64,000 nt of DNA, taken from the NCBI RefSeq assembly GCF_020782875.1, contig NZ_JAJGBN010000003.1, positions 372,001-436,000 of the forward strand. The letters are read 5' to 3'. Of this stretch, positions 17,114 to 25,310 are shown piece by piece. A program made the translations under genes and the position numbers. The notes below the pieces were generated by a model, which saw only the letters and a list, made by a program, of their open reading frames with translations, was not told where the DNA came from and searched no databases. The stretch is from Allomuricauda sp. M10. GTDB lineage: Bacteria; Bacteroidota; Bacteroidia; Flavobacteriales; Flavobacteriaceae. Numbering within the stretch: the stretch's first letter is position 1; every line of letters begins with the position of its first letter.

Positions 17114-17743
17114 TTAATAAAGTTCCAAGGCTTTTGCCTGTTGTAGCAGATCCACCAAATTGTCTACGTTCAACTTCTTCATCAAACGGGCCTTATAGGT
17201 GCTTACGGTTTTTTCGTTCAGATTAAGACCTTCTGCAACCTCCTTGTTTCGTTTGCCACTGGCCAAGAGCTTCAACACTTCCACTTCTCGCGAAGACAGT
17301 TTTCTGAAGAACCTTCTTGGTTTTTGTGTGCCTTCATCAAAAGCAAGACGTTGTGCTAGTTCATTGGTAATGAACATATTGCCTTCGCTTACCTTTCTAA
17401 CGGCGGAAATAATGTAATCCAAATCGGCTGTTTTGGACAAATAACCATACGCTCCCGCACGAATAGTGCTTAAGGCGTATACATCTTCAGATTGACCACT
17501 GTACATTAGGGTCCTGATGTCCGGGTACTCCAATTTTATTTTACGAAGGGTGGCAATTCCGTTGATCTCTGGAATGTCCATTTCCAAAATAATAACATCG
17601 GGGGTAATGGTTTTCAAAGCTTGGAAAAGCTCTGCGGTAGTAGATACATCTGCAATGATTTCAATATCAGGACTGGATTCAAGTACCTTTTTAATCCCCA
17701 ACCTAACTACAGGATGGTTGTCTGCGATCAATACTTTTATCAT
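17114..17743 (-). CDS. NarL/FixJ-type response regulator with altered acceptor residue
   Basis: The product is 209 aa: an N-terminal receiver (IADNHPVVRLG, SGQSEDVYA, GYLSKT) and a C-terminal LuxR helix-turn-helix (LSSREVEVLKLLASGKRNKE). At the phosphoacceptor place the sequence is DVIILEMDIPEING, which puts Glu54 where Asp is expected, so it may be permanently phospho-mimetic. The usual Lys remains (YLSKT). No sensor kinase is adjacent. The gene is transcribed toward dnaG. Confidence 0.9.
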   Translation of the reverse strand: MIKVLIADNHPVVRLGIKKVLESSPDIEIIADVSTTAELFQALKTITPDVIILEMDIPEINGIATLRKIKLEYPDIRTLMYSGQSEDVYALSTIRAGAYGYLSKTADLDYIISAVRKVSEGNMFITNELAQRLAFDEGTQKPRRFFRKLSSREVEVLKLLASGKRNKEVAEGLNLNEKTVSTYKARLMKKLNVDNLVDLLQQAKALELY

Positions 17744-17844
17744 TCGCTTAAATAATTAATTCTTGTTTGGTTAGTGTTGTGCAACTTGCGTGGCATAGCA
17801 GGCAAGATAACAATTTGTGATCGTAAAACTGAATTTTTTTTCTT

Positions 17845-17875
17845 AAAACCATAGTTTTTCTATGGTTTTTTTCGT
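17845..17875. terminator. Hairpin between the regulator gene and nadE
   Basis: AAAACCATAG (17845-17854) pairs with CTATGGTTTT (17860-17869), loop TTTTT. It could end the minus-strand nadE transcript, though the longer T-run is on the plus side. Confidence 0.5.
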
Positions 17876-17903
17876 CTTAAACAGGGGTTTTATGGTTGAA
17901 AGG

Positions 17904-18692
17904 CTATTTTAGGCCCTTTGGAATCTCACAAATTGGGATAGGAACCATCTTATGTTTGTTTGCAGTATTGTACCTTTTATAGATGGCGAATACTTCCTTT
18001 TTCCTATCAGAAAAGTCTTCAATTGTCTTTCCTTGATTGTCCATTTCCATGGCCCATTCCAATTCGGGGTAGCTAGCCCCGATTTGATCCTCATCCGTTC
18101 TACTGTCTCCCCAAAGTCCATCTGTTGGTGGTGCTACCATGATATCTTGGTTTACCCCAAGGACTCGACCCAATTCATACACTTCCGTTTTTACTAGGTC
18201 GGCAATTGGGCTAAGATCTACACCACCATCGCCATATTTCGTATAAAAACCGATTCCGAAATCTTCAACCTTATTTCCCGTTCCTGCCACTAGGTATCCT
18301 TTAAGTGCAGCAAAGTAGTAAAGTGTGGTCATGCGCAATCTGGCCCGTGTATTGGCCAACGACATATGGCGTTCCTCCTCAGTGCTCGTTTTTGGGAAAG
18401 CGGCCACCAAACTATCAAAAACCGGGGTTAGGTTTACGGGTTGGCGTGAAGCATTCGGAAAGTTTTCCATCAGCCAATCAATGTGTTTGTCTGCCCGTGT
18501 AACTTGGTTTTCTCCTTGATGTATCGGCATTTCCAAACATAAAAGGTCCATTCCTGTTTTGGCGCATAGAGTAGAGGTCACTGCGGAATCAATTCCACCG
18601 GAAACCCCGATTACAAACCCATTGCATTTTGCTTGGGTCGCATAGTCTTTTAGCCAGTTCACGATATGGTCTATTACCTTTTCTGTTTGCAT
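17904..18692 (-). CDS. nadE: NAD synthase, ammonia-dependent type
   Basis: The product is 262 aa, which makes NAD from deamido-NAD, ATP and ammonia in the cytoplasm. The PP-loop SGGIDSAVTSTLC lies near residue 31. LVAGTGNKVEDFGIGFYTKYGDGGVDLSPIADL is the family block, cited here only by its key parts GTGNKVED and GDGGVDL. No glutaminase domain is present. It is divergent from gldB, as in other gliding flavobacteria. Confidence 0.93.
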   Translation of the reverse strand: MQTEKVIDHIVNWLKDYATQAKCNGFVIGVSGGIDSAVTSTLCAKTGMDLLCLEMPIHQGENQVTRADKHIDWLMENFPNASRQPVNLTPVFDSLVAAFPKTSTEEERHMSLANTRARLRMTTLYYFAALKGYLVAGTGNKVEDFGIGFYTKYGDGGVDLSPIADLVKTEVYELGRVLGVNQDIMVAPPTDGLWGDSRTDEDQIGASYPELEWAMEMDNQGKTIEDFSDRKKEVFAIYKRYNTANKHKMVPIPICEIPKGLK

Positions 18693-18717
18693 ATCTTCTA
18701 AATTAGATTCTATAAAT

Positions 18718-18725
18718 TACCTTTG
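18718..18725 (+). promoter_or_regulatory. TAnnTTTG-type -7 element for gldB
   Basis: TACCTTTG lies 33 bases upstream of the preferred gldB ATG and overlaps the alternative upstream ATG, which supports the shorter start. A -33 TTG at the usual spacing is not clear. Confidence 0.55.
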
Positions 18726-18758
18726 TGCCCTGTAAATTTAAACGCTGTGCCCTTAATA

Positions 18759-19748
18759 ATGAAGAGGTTGTTGAAATACTTTACCCTAGAATCGGCAAGT
18801 TGGTTGTTTTTGGCGTTCATTCTTGTGTTATCGGGTTGTAAAGAGACCGATAAGATCGAGGAAGCCATTGCCAAAATACCGATAGACTTGAAAATTTCAC
18901 GATTTGACCGCGAATTTGCAGAGGCTTCTGCATCGGACATTTCCCAATTGAAAAAACAGTATCCGTATTTGTTCCCGAGCCAGTTTCCAGATAGTGTTTG
19001 GGTAGCCAAATTGACGGATACCCTTCAAGTGGAACTTTTTGACCAAGTGGACAAAACCTTTGGGAATTTCGAAACAGAGACCGAAGCCTTGGAATCGCTT
19101 TTTCAACACATCAAATATTACTTTCCTGAATTTGAAACCCCGAAGGTGGTAACCCTGACTTCCGATGTGCGATACGAAGACAGGATAATTTTGACAGATA
19201 CCCTTCTGCTCATCGGTTTGGATAATTATTTGGGGAAGGACCATTATTTCTATGAGGGCATTCAACGGTATATCGCCTCTGGGCTGGATAAAAAGTTTTT
19301 GGCTTCGGATGTGGCCAGTGCCTTTTCCAAAAAAGTGATTTCCTATCCGCGTAACCGTGCCTTTCTTTCCCGAATGGTGTATTATGGAAAGGAACTTTAT
19401 CTAAAAGATAAGCTGTTGCCCACCAATACCGATGCACAAAAAATTGGGTACTCCGAGGAACAGATGGAATGGGCCATTGCCAACGAGGAACAGATTTGGA
19501 AATATTTTGTGGAACAAGAAGTTCTGTACAGTACGGATTCCAAGTTGGACCGAAAGTTTTTAGACCCGGCACCCTTTTCCAAATTCGGATTGGAGTTGGA
19601 CAATCAATCCCCCGGAAGGCTGGGTAGATATATGGGTTGGCAAATCGTAAGAGCCTTTATGGAAAAAAATGATGTCAGCCTGAAGCAGCTTTTTGATATG
19701 CCGGCTGATGACATATTGAAACAATCAAATTACAAACCAAGAAAATAA
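18759..19748 (+). CDS. gldB: Gliding motility lipoprotein GldB
   Basis: The product is 329 aa from the ATG at 18759. The N-terminus has a lipoprotein signal (FLAFILVLSGCKE) with the acylated Cys directly after the hydrophobic run. The rest matches GldB in length and in blocks such as KISRFDREF and YPRNRAFLSRM, a protein required for flavobacterial gliding and linked to the type IX secretion apparatus. It is followed by gldC after one base, the order known from Flavobacterium johnsoniae. Confidence 0.92.
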   Translation: MKRLLKYFTLESASWLFLAFILVLSGCKETDKIEEAIAKIPIDLKISRFDREFAEASASDISQLKKQYPYLFPSQFPDSVWVAKLTDTLQVELFDQVDKTFGNFETETEALESLFQHIKYYFPEFETPKVVTLTSDVRYEDRIILTDTLLLIGLDNYLGKDHYFYEGIQRYIASGLDKKFLASDVASAFSKKVISYPRNRAFLSRMVYYGKELYLKDKLLPTNTDAQKIGYSEEQMEWAIANEEQIWKYFVEQEVLYSTDSKLDRKFLDPAPFSKFGLELDNQSPGRLGRYMGWQIVRAFMEKNDVSLKQLFDMPADDILKQSNYKPRK

Positions 19749-19749
19749 A

Positions 19750-20088
19750 ATGGCAGTAGTACATACTTCAGAAATAAAATTGACCGTAGGATTGGATGAG
19801 AACCGTGTTCCTGAAGAATTGAAATGGTCGGCACAAGATGGTGGCATAAATGAAGAAGATGCCAAGGCCATGATGTTGTCCGTTTGGGACAGCAAACATC
19901 GGGAATCCTTGAAAATTGATCTTTGGACCAAGGATATGCCTGTGGATGAGATGAAGATATTTTTCCATCAGACGTTGATGACAATGGCCGATACCTTTAT
20001 GAAGGCCACCCAAGATGAAAAGATGACCGCTACCATGAAGGATTTCTGCGACTATTTTGCCGAAAAGCTGGAGTTGGACAAAATGTAG
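19750..20088 (+). CDS. gldC: Gliding motility protein GldC
   Basis: The product is 112 aa, hydrophilic, with no signal peptide. It has the conserved opening (HTSEIKLTVGLDENRVPE) and the block LKIDLWTKDMPVDEMK of GldC. Its precise role in gliding is unknown; loss impairs motility in F. johnsoniae. It starts one base after gldB and ends next to a convergent membrane protein gene. Confidence 0.92.
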   Translation: MAVVHTSEIKLTVGLDENRVPEELKWSAQDGGINEEDAKAMMLSVWDSKHRESLKIDLWTKDMPVDEMKIFFHQTLMTMADTFMKATQDEKMTATMKDFCDYFAEKLELDKM

Positions 20089-20089
20089 T

Positions 20090-20587
20090 TCAATCCAAAG
20101 GTTCGTTCAATTGATCGAACTTTGCTTTTTCCTCTCCCCTTAAATCCAAAAAGCGCTCTATTTTGTCCTTTGTTGGACGTTGAAGCAGGAGAAAAAAAAT
20201 CAAGAAAGCCCCGATGATTAGATAGGAAAGGTTTTGGGTGTTGGAAAAGATGACGATGGCAAACAGGGCGGCTCCCTCCAATAGTGCATATTTAATCATG
20301 GATGCTGTTTGGAATTTGGCCAATTTATCCCGAAGGCTAGAATCCTTGGACAGGCCGTTCAGCATTTTCTTGAAAACAAAATCTCCCAGAAAAATACTAC
20401 CAATGGCCACAACCGGTACAATGGCCATCAACATATCCCCGCTGGTATCGAAATTCATTTGTGCACCTTGACTCTGGGTATAAAACAAAATACCCAAAAT
20501 AATAGGGGTGGCCGCAATGCCCAAATGTAAAAAGGACATGATTTTCAAAAATCCACCAGGTGTAAATCGATTATTGGTTGTTGTCAT
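20090..20587 (-). CDS. Small membrane protein of unknown function
   Basis: The product is 165 aa with four hydrophobic segments, at about residues 15-35, 52-72, 95-113 and 118-135, and a charged C-terminal tail (PTKDKIERFLDLRGEEK). No family motif was recognised. It ends next to gldC, convergent, so the two are not in one operon. Confidence 0.75.
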   Translation of the reverse strand: MTTTNNRFTPGGFLKIMSFLHLGIAATPIILGILFYTQSQGAQMNFDTSGDMLMAIVPVVAIGSIFLGDFVFKKMLNGLSKDSSLRDKLAKFQTASMIKYALLEGAALFAIVIFSNTQNLSYLIIGAFLIFFLLLQRPTKDKIERFLDLRGEEKAKFDQLNEPLD

Positions 20588-20625
20588 GGTGCAGAGTTTG
20601 TTTAAATGTGATTATGTATTGAAAT

Positions 20626-21285
20626 TTAATCCCCGGCAACCAACATGGTAATGATCCAGCCTTTGGCCGTTTTTGCAAATCCCATTCGATAGCCAATGGG
20701 GGACACCAAAAATTTATCAAAAACATACCCGGTCAATTTGCCGTCAACGGTACTAACGTTCATCCAGTCAGGATGATCATTTTGCCTCTCCCAATCAGGG
20801 GCATTGTACTTCACAATCTGGTAGCTCAACTGCCCTATGACTTGAGAATCTGTGGTATTGGGATTGTCTCGCACGTTCACATTGGTGCCTGCTACTAAAT
20901 AATATTCAAAGGCATCAAATTTTTCGGGCCAATCGGTAAAGGTGTAGGGAATGGTGTAGCTGTTGGAACCTTCTTCATATTTTGGGCCGCCGATCAATAA
21001 CAGTTGCTCGGCAACTTCCCAAAAACGGGTGCTATTGTTTTTAAAATCCCAGTACTCTTTAAATTCTTCAATGCCACCGTCTCCTCCAAAACTGGTCAGA
21101 ATATTGGGGTCCAAATGTTCTAGGATGAAAGCTTGGTCTTGCCTGCCAACGGCCAAGGTCATTTCGGTCAAAAATTTGGAAAGCGTATAATCCGATATTT
21201 CAACTTTTGGAGGGTAGAAGGTGTCCTGTGCAAAAACTGTTGAAGTGGCCAAACAAAGAAGGGACATGAAAAAAGTCCTGTGCAT
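20626..21285 (-). CDS. Secreted protein with SH3b-like domain
   Basis: The product is 219 aa with a signal peptide (ends STVFAQ). Residues from about 135 onward (GTNVNVRDNPNTTDSQVIGQ, then VSTVDGKLTGYVFDKFL) are the bacterial SH3 pattern that binds cell wall or peptide ligands. The N-terminal half is helical with no recognised motif. It is probably periplasmic; the function is unknown. Confidence 0.75.
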   Translation of the reverse strand: MHRTFFMSLLCLATSTVFAQDTFYPPKVEISDYTLSKFLTEMTLAVGRQDQAFILEHLDPNILTSFGGDGGIEEFKEYWDFKNNSTRFWEVAEQLLLIGGPKYEEGSNSYTIPYTFTDWPEKFDAFEYYLVAGTNVNVRDNPNTTDSQVIGQLSYQIVKYNAPDWERQNDHPDWMNVSTVDGKLTGYVFDKFLVSPIGYRMGFAKTAKGWIITMLVAGD

Positions 21286-21399
21286 TTTTGGTTAATTAGG
21301 TGATTCTAAAATACCTATTATTCTAAAAACTTTGGAAAGAGCTGGGCATTTCTTAACCTTTTGGAGGTTGTAGAAAGATTAGGAAATAGAATTTGGGAA

Positions 21400-21429
21400 C
21401 AAAAAAAGCCCAATATTGGGCTTTTTTTG
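21400..21429 (-). terminator. Terminator downstream of the pirin gene
   Basis: AAAAAAAGCCCAAT at 21401-21414 pairs with ATTGGGCTTTTTTT at 21415-21428. The T-run flanks the stem on both strands; the minus-strand pirin gene ends 19 bases to the right. Confidence 0.8.
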
Positions 21430-21447
21430 AGTACTGATTGATTTTGA

Positions 21448-22176
21448 TTATCGACCTATTTGAGATAGGCTCATGGGGACTTCCATTAACAACACTCTAC
21501 TGTTTGTTATGGATTTAAAATCGAAGGAGTCGATTTCCCATAGGCCAAAACCATCCCGTTTTTCCAATTTTTGACCATTGATTTCTACCTCACCGTCCAA
21601 AACGAAGGCATAAACGCCATTTCCTTCCTTATGGATTTGGTAGGATGCTTCGGCACTCGAATCAAATTTACTCAAGTGGAACCAAGCATCCTGATGGATC
21701 CAAACGCCTTCATCCTCTGGGTTTGGCGACAAAACTTGGTAAAAGGCATTTTCCTTTTCAATATCCCTAATGGAAATTTGATCATATCTGGGTTCTACAT
21801 TCCGTTTGTTCGGAAACACCCAAATTTGTAAAAACTTGACAGGCTTGTCGGGATTTTTGTTGTACTCACTATGGAAAATACCGGTGCCGGCACTCATCAC
21901 TTGCACTTCTCCTTCCTTAATGGTAGCCACGTTGCCCATGCTGTCTTTATGTTCCAAATCTCCTTCCAACGGAATGGAGATGATTTCCATATTATCATGC
22001 GGATGGGTCCCAAAACCTTTGGCCGCTGATACTTGATCGTCATTCAAGACACGCAAAACCCCAAAATGCATTCGCTCCGGATTTTGGTATCCTGCAAAAC
22101 TAAAGGTATGGTGGGAGTCCAACCAACCGTGGTTGGCATGTCCTCTGGTATTGGCTTTGTGTAAAACGGTTTTCAT
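21448..22176 (-). CDS. Pirin-family protein
   Basis: The product is 242 aa from the ATG at 22176 (MKTVLHKANTRGHANHGWL); a longer frame starts nine codons upstream but is less typical. The bicupin N-domain shows the metal-binding block THPHDNMEI and GTGIFHSEYN. Pirins are related to YhaK and quercetin dioxygenases and respond to redox state. The neighbour upstream is an AraC-type regulator on the same strand. Confidence 0.88.
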   Translation of the reverse strand: MKTVLHKANTRGHANHGWLDSHHTFSFAGYQNPERMHFGVLRVLNDDQVSAAKGFGTHPHDNMEIISIPLEGDLEHKDSMGNVATIKEGEVQVMSAGTGIFHSEYNKNPDKPVKFLQIWVFPNKRNVEPRYDQISIRDIEKENAFYQVLSPNPEDEGVWIHQDAWFHLSKFDSSAEASYQIHKEGNGVYAFVLDGEVEINGQKLEKRDGFGLWEIDSFDFKSITNSRVLLMEVPMSLSQIGR

Positions 22177-22267
22177 GATTTCTGCTTTTTTTGTTCTATA
22201 CAAAGATCAGTCTAAGCTTGTGATTCGGAGATATGAAAATACGGGAAGGACTTATGAAAATCCGATA

Positions 22268-23134
22268 TCAGACAGATTGTTTAAACGTACTGGGCGAAAT
22301 GCCCGTACATGCTTTAAAAAATGCGCTGAAATTGGCAGGTTCCGAAAACCCTAGTTCAAAAGCAATTTCTTTTTGTGATAGTGGAGAAAAATAGAGCAAT
22401 CGTTTGGCGGCGGTGGTAATTCGACTTTGGATATGCTCCTTCGCAGTTTTTCCAGTTAAGGATTTTACCACGCGGTTCAAATGATCCGGGGTAATGTGCA
22501 GGGCGTTCGCATAAGCTGCAGCATGGTGCCATGTCTTGTAATGCTGATTCACCAATTGTTTAAAGTTGCGCACCAAACTGGCCCCAACTTCCATGGTTTG
22601 GGTATCCAGTTGGTTCAAGGAACACAAGTTATGGCAGGTGATCAAAAGTAATTTGAGCAAAGCACCAATCGCTTCATATTTATAAATGGAATCCCCCGCG
22701 TTTAAGCGCAACATTTCCTCAGAATAGGAGGTAAGGAGCTCCATTTCCTTGGGTTCCACTTGCAAGGGAGGTGTATTGGAAAAATCATTGAAGAGGTTGA
22801 TGTCTTCAATAAAGTCCACCAAAATATGGTTCAAAGCCAAGAATTGGGATGAAAACACAATGGAATAGCCAATGGTGGGTTTAAATTCCGTGAGTTGGTG
22901 TACTTGACCTAGACTTATAAAATAAACTTGATTGTTGCCCAGTAAATGAGTAGTGAAATCCACAATATGGCTGCCTTTAGCTTCCTTTACCACTAAAATG
23001 GTGTAATAATCATGGCGATGAGGTACATCTGGTCGACCTTTTCTTTTTTGGTAGATGTCCTCCATTTTGGATATCCCAAAACTTAGGGAGTCATCTGCTT
23101 TGTTGACATCGTGATAGGTTTTGACCGCATCCAT
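22268..23134 (-). CDS. AraC-family transcriptional regulator
   Basis: The product is 288 aa. The N-terminal half is a cupin-like sensing domain with PHRHDYYTILVV. The C-terminal half is a double helix-turn-helix, with the second helix-turn-helix in QKEIAFELGFSEPANFSAFF. Its ligand is unknown. Its stop lies 91 bases before the start of the pirin gene on the same strand, and it may control it. Confidence 0.88.
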   Translation of the reverse strand: MDAVKTYHDVNKADDSLSFGISKMEDIYQKRKGRPDVPHRHDYYTILVVKEAKGSHIVDFTTHLLGNNQVYFISLGQVHQLTEFKPTIGYSIVFSSQFLALNHILVDFIEDINLFNDFSNTPPLQVEPKEMELLTSYSEEMLRLNAGDSIYKYEAIGALLKLLLITCHNLCSLNQLDTQTMEVGASLVRNFKQLVNQHYKTWHHAAAYANALHITPDHLNRVVKSLTGKTAKEHIQSRITTAAKRLLYFSPLSQKEIAFELGFSEPANFSAFFKACTGISPSTFKQSV

Positions 23135-23209
23135 GGGTACAGAAGTTGAATGGAAAAGTACTGAATTTACCCTTTTCCTTAAAATTAGGAGAGATGTATA
23201 ACCTAAAGG

Positions 23210-23821
23210 TTATTGGTTTTTGAAAAAATCCTGGTTGATGCCATCGATGAATTCCAATAAAGCATCACCGCCCATATGGCTTGCTGAGGAAGTGGTAAAA
23301 TGTGGGGGTGCTTCTTCCCAAACGCCCTCCACCATTTTTTGCAAATAGGCATTCACCTGTCTGTCCACGGCTCCAGGTTTCAGTTTATCAGCTTTGGTAA
23401 AGATGATGGCAAAAGGAATTTGGTTGGTGCCCAGCCATTCCATGAACTCAAGGTCTATGGGTTGTGGGTCATGGCGAATATCGACCAAAACAAAACCGCA
23501 TACCAATTGCTTTCTTTTTTGAAAATACTCCGTGATATATTTTTGGAAGGTATTCTTGTCCTTTTTGGAAACCCGGGCATAGCCATATCCAGGCAAATCC
23601 ACCAAAAACCAATTGTTATTGATCTTAAAGTGGTTGATAAGTTGCGTTTTTCCAGGTCTGCCTGATGTTTTGGCCAAACCTTTTCGGTCCACCAACATAT
23701 TGATCAAGGACGATTTGCCCACGTTGGAACGGCCAATAAAGGCATATTCGGGCAGGGGTTCATTGGGGCATTTGGCAACATTGGAGTTGCTCATGACAAA
23801 TTCCGCCGATGTGATTTTCAT
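23210..23821 (-). CDS. yihA: Ribosome biogenesis GTP-binding protein YihA/YsxC
   Basis: The product is 203 aa with an EngB-type GTPase fold: G1 GRSNVGKSSLIN, G3 DLPGYGYAR, G4 TKADK. It is needed for 50S assembly. The next gene upstream is an alpha/beta hydrolase with a 2-base gap, so they form an operon next to mraZ, an arrangement seen in many flavobacteria. Confidence 0.95.
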   Translation of the reverse strand: MKITSAEFVMSNSNVAKCPNEPLPEYAFIGRSNVGKSSLINMLVDRKGLAKTSGRPGKTQLINHFKINNNWFLVDLPGYGYARVSKKDKNTFQKYITEYFQKRKQLVCGFVLVDIRHDPQPIDLEFMEWLGTNQIPFAIIFTKADKLKPGAVDRQVNAYLQKMVEGVWEEAPPHFTTSSASHMGGDALLEFIDGINQDFFKNQ

Positions 23822-23823
23822 GG

Positions 23824-24588
23824 CTAGAAGTTACGCTTTTTCAACCAAGCATCAAGGATACGGTTAAAATCCTCTGGGTGCTCCATCATGGGGGCATGAC
23901 CACATTTCTCGATCCAATACAGATCGGAATCGGGTAAAAGCTCATGAAACTCCTTGGCTACATTAGGTGGGGTAACTGTATCGTTCTCTCCCCAAATAAT
24001 GCAGGTTGGCGTTTTCATGTGTGGAAGATCCTTAGACATGTTATGGCGAATGGCACTCTTGGCAATGGCAAGGGTTTTTACCAATTTCATACGGTCGTTT
24101 ACCGTGGCAAAAACTTCGTCTACAATTTCTTTGGTGGCTACTTCAGGATCATAGAAAACATCTTGTGCCTTCTTTTTGATGAACTCATAGTCGCCACGTT
24201 TTGGGTAACCATCGCCCATTGCGCTCTCATATAGGCCGGAGCTGCCTGTAATCACAAGGGCTTTTACCATTTTAGGGAACATTTTGGTGTGCAAAAGCCC
24301 AATATGGCCGCCTAGGGAATTCCCTAAAAGAATCACATCCTTCAATCCTTTGTGCTCAATAAAGTCTTCCAAAAACTTGGCAAAGTTCTTTACGGTGGTC
24401 TTCAGGATAGGCATGTCGTATATGGGAAGTTCAGGGATCAAGACCTTGTATCCTTTGGTCGGAAAGTATTCCGATACCCCTTGAAAGTTGCTCAATCCGC
24501 CCATGAGTCCGTGCAATATGATCATGGGGGTCCCTTCTCCCTTTTCTATATATCGGTACTTGCCGTCCTCAATTAAATGCTCTTCCAT
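23824..24588 (-). CDS. Alpha/beta hydrolase
   Basis: The product is 254 aa with the catalytic triad in sight: the nucleophile Ser in GNSLGGH, the Asp in WGENDTVTP, and the His in KCGHAPMMEHP. HGLMGGLSNF gives the oxyanion region. The substrate is not predictable. It shares the operon with yihA and is divergent from mraZ. Confidence 0.9.
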   Translation of the reverse strand: MEEHLIEDGKYRYIEKGEGTPMIILHGLMGGLSNFQGVSEYFPTKGYKVLIPELPIYDMPILKTTVKNFAKFLEDFIEHKGLKDVILLGNSLGGHIGLLHTKMFPKMVKALVITGSSGLYESAMGDGYPKRGDYEFIKKKAQDVFYDPEVATKEIVDEVFATVNDRMKLVKTLAIAKSAIRHNMSKDLPHMKTPTCIIWGENDTVTPPNVAKEFHELLPDSDLYWIEKCGHAPMMEHPEDFNRILDAWLKKRNF

Positions 24589-24614
24589 CTATAGTTAGTT
24601 GGTAGTAAGAGGCG

Positions 24615-24622
24615 CAAATATA
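24615..24622 (-). promoter_or_regulatory. TAnnTTTG-type -7 element for the hydrolase-yihA operon
   Basis: CAAATATA on plus reads TATATTTG on minus, 26 bases upstream of the hydrolase start. No clear -33 TTG was found. Confidence 0.5.
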
Positions 24623-24760
24623 GGCAATTCAAATCATAAAGATTTCAGGTTTTTGGCCCAACGACAACAAGATTTTCATGAACGACATTTTTAAGAGGAT
24701 CTTCTCCATCCATTTTTGGGCCATCATTATCATCGGTGAAAGGTAGAATTGAGTTCAAAA

Positions 24761-24805
24761 GTGGGGAATTTATTAACAAAAGTGGTGTTTAGTGGAGAAT
24801 TGTGG
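24761..24805 (+). promoter_or_regulatory. Candidate MraZ operator: four GTGG repeats upstream of mraZ
   Basis: GTGG occurs at 24761, 24782, 24792 and 24802, the last three exactly 10 bases apart and the first about two turns away. MraZ is known to bind repeats of this type in its own promoter in other bacteria (spaced by one helical turn). It lies just upstream of the TATATTTG element, so it would cover the promoter. Confidence 0.65.
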
Positions 24806-24817
24806 AAATAAAATATA

Positions 24818-24825
24818 TATATTTG
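24818..24825 (+). promoter_or_regulatory. -7 element of the mraZ promoter
   Basis: TATATTTG matches TAnnTTTG and starts 37 bases upstream of the GTG start. A -33 TTG at standard spacing is obscured by the GTGG repeats. Confidence 0.6.
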
Positions 24826-24854
24826 AATTGTATTAAGTAACCAATTGATTTCTA

Positions 24855-25310
24855 GTGACCCATATCATAGGACAACATGACTGTAAGGCCGATTCAAAAG
24901 GAAGGGTGCTCCTGCCTATTTCCTTGAAGAATCAGTTGTTGCCCGTGATCAAGGAAGGGTTCGTGATCAAGCGGTCCGTTTTCCAGCAATGTCTGGAGTT
25001 GTATCCCAAGCAAGAATTTGATGTGCTCATGCAAAAGGTCATGAAGAAAAGTAAGATCAATCGCAAGTACGATGCGTTTGTCCGAAACTTTGTGGCAGGT
25101 ATGAAAGAGGTCGGAATAGATGGTGATACGGGCAGATTGCAGATTCCAAAAAACTTGGTGGAATATGCGAAAATCGACAAGGATGTAGTCCTTAATGCGG
25201 TGTTCGATAAGATAGAGATTTGGAACAAAGACATGTACGAGCAGGTCTTGGCCGAAGGGGAGAAGGACTATGCCGATTTGGCGGAGGAGATATTTGATGA
25301 CGATGAATAG
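24855..25310 (+). CDS. mraZ: Transcriptional regulator MraZ
   Basis: The product is 151 aa, built of two AbrB-like halves, each with a DNA-binding loop (KGRVLLP near residue 16 and TGRLQIPKNL near residue 92). It represses the dcw operon from its own promoter. The start is GTG at 24855. It overlaps rsmH by 14 bases if rsmH begins at 25297. Confidence 0.94.
   Translation: MTHIIGQHDCKADSKGRVLLPISLKNQLLPVIKEGFVIKRSVFQQCLELYPKQEFDVLMQKVMKKSKINRKYDAFVRNFVAGMKEVGIDGDTGRLQIPKNLVEYAKIDKDVVLNAVFDKIEIWNKDMYEQVLAEGEKDYADLAEEIFDDDE

Noticed and set aside
24678..24746. 22-codon ORF upstream of mraZ (MNDIFKRIFSIHFW...)
   Set aside because: It is short, has no coupling to a gene, and no conservation evidence is visible.
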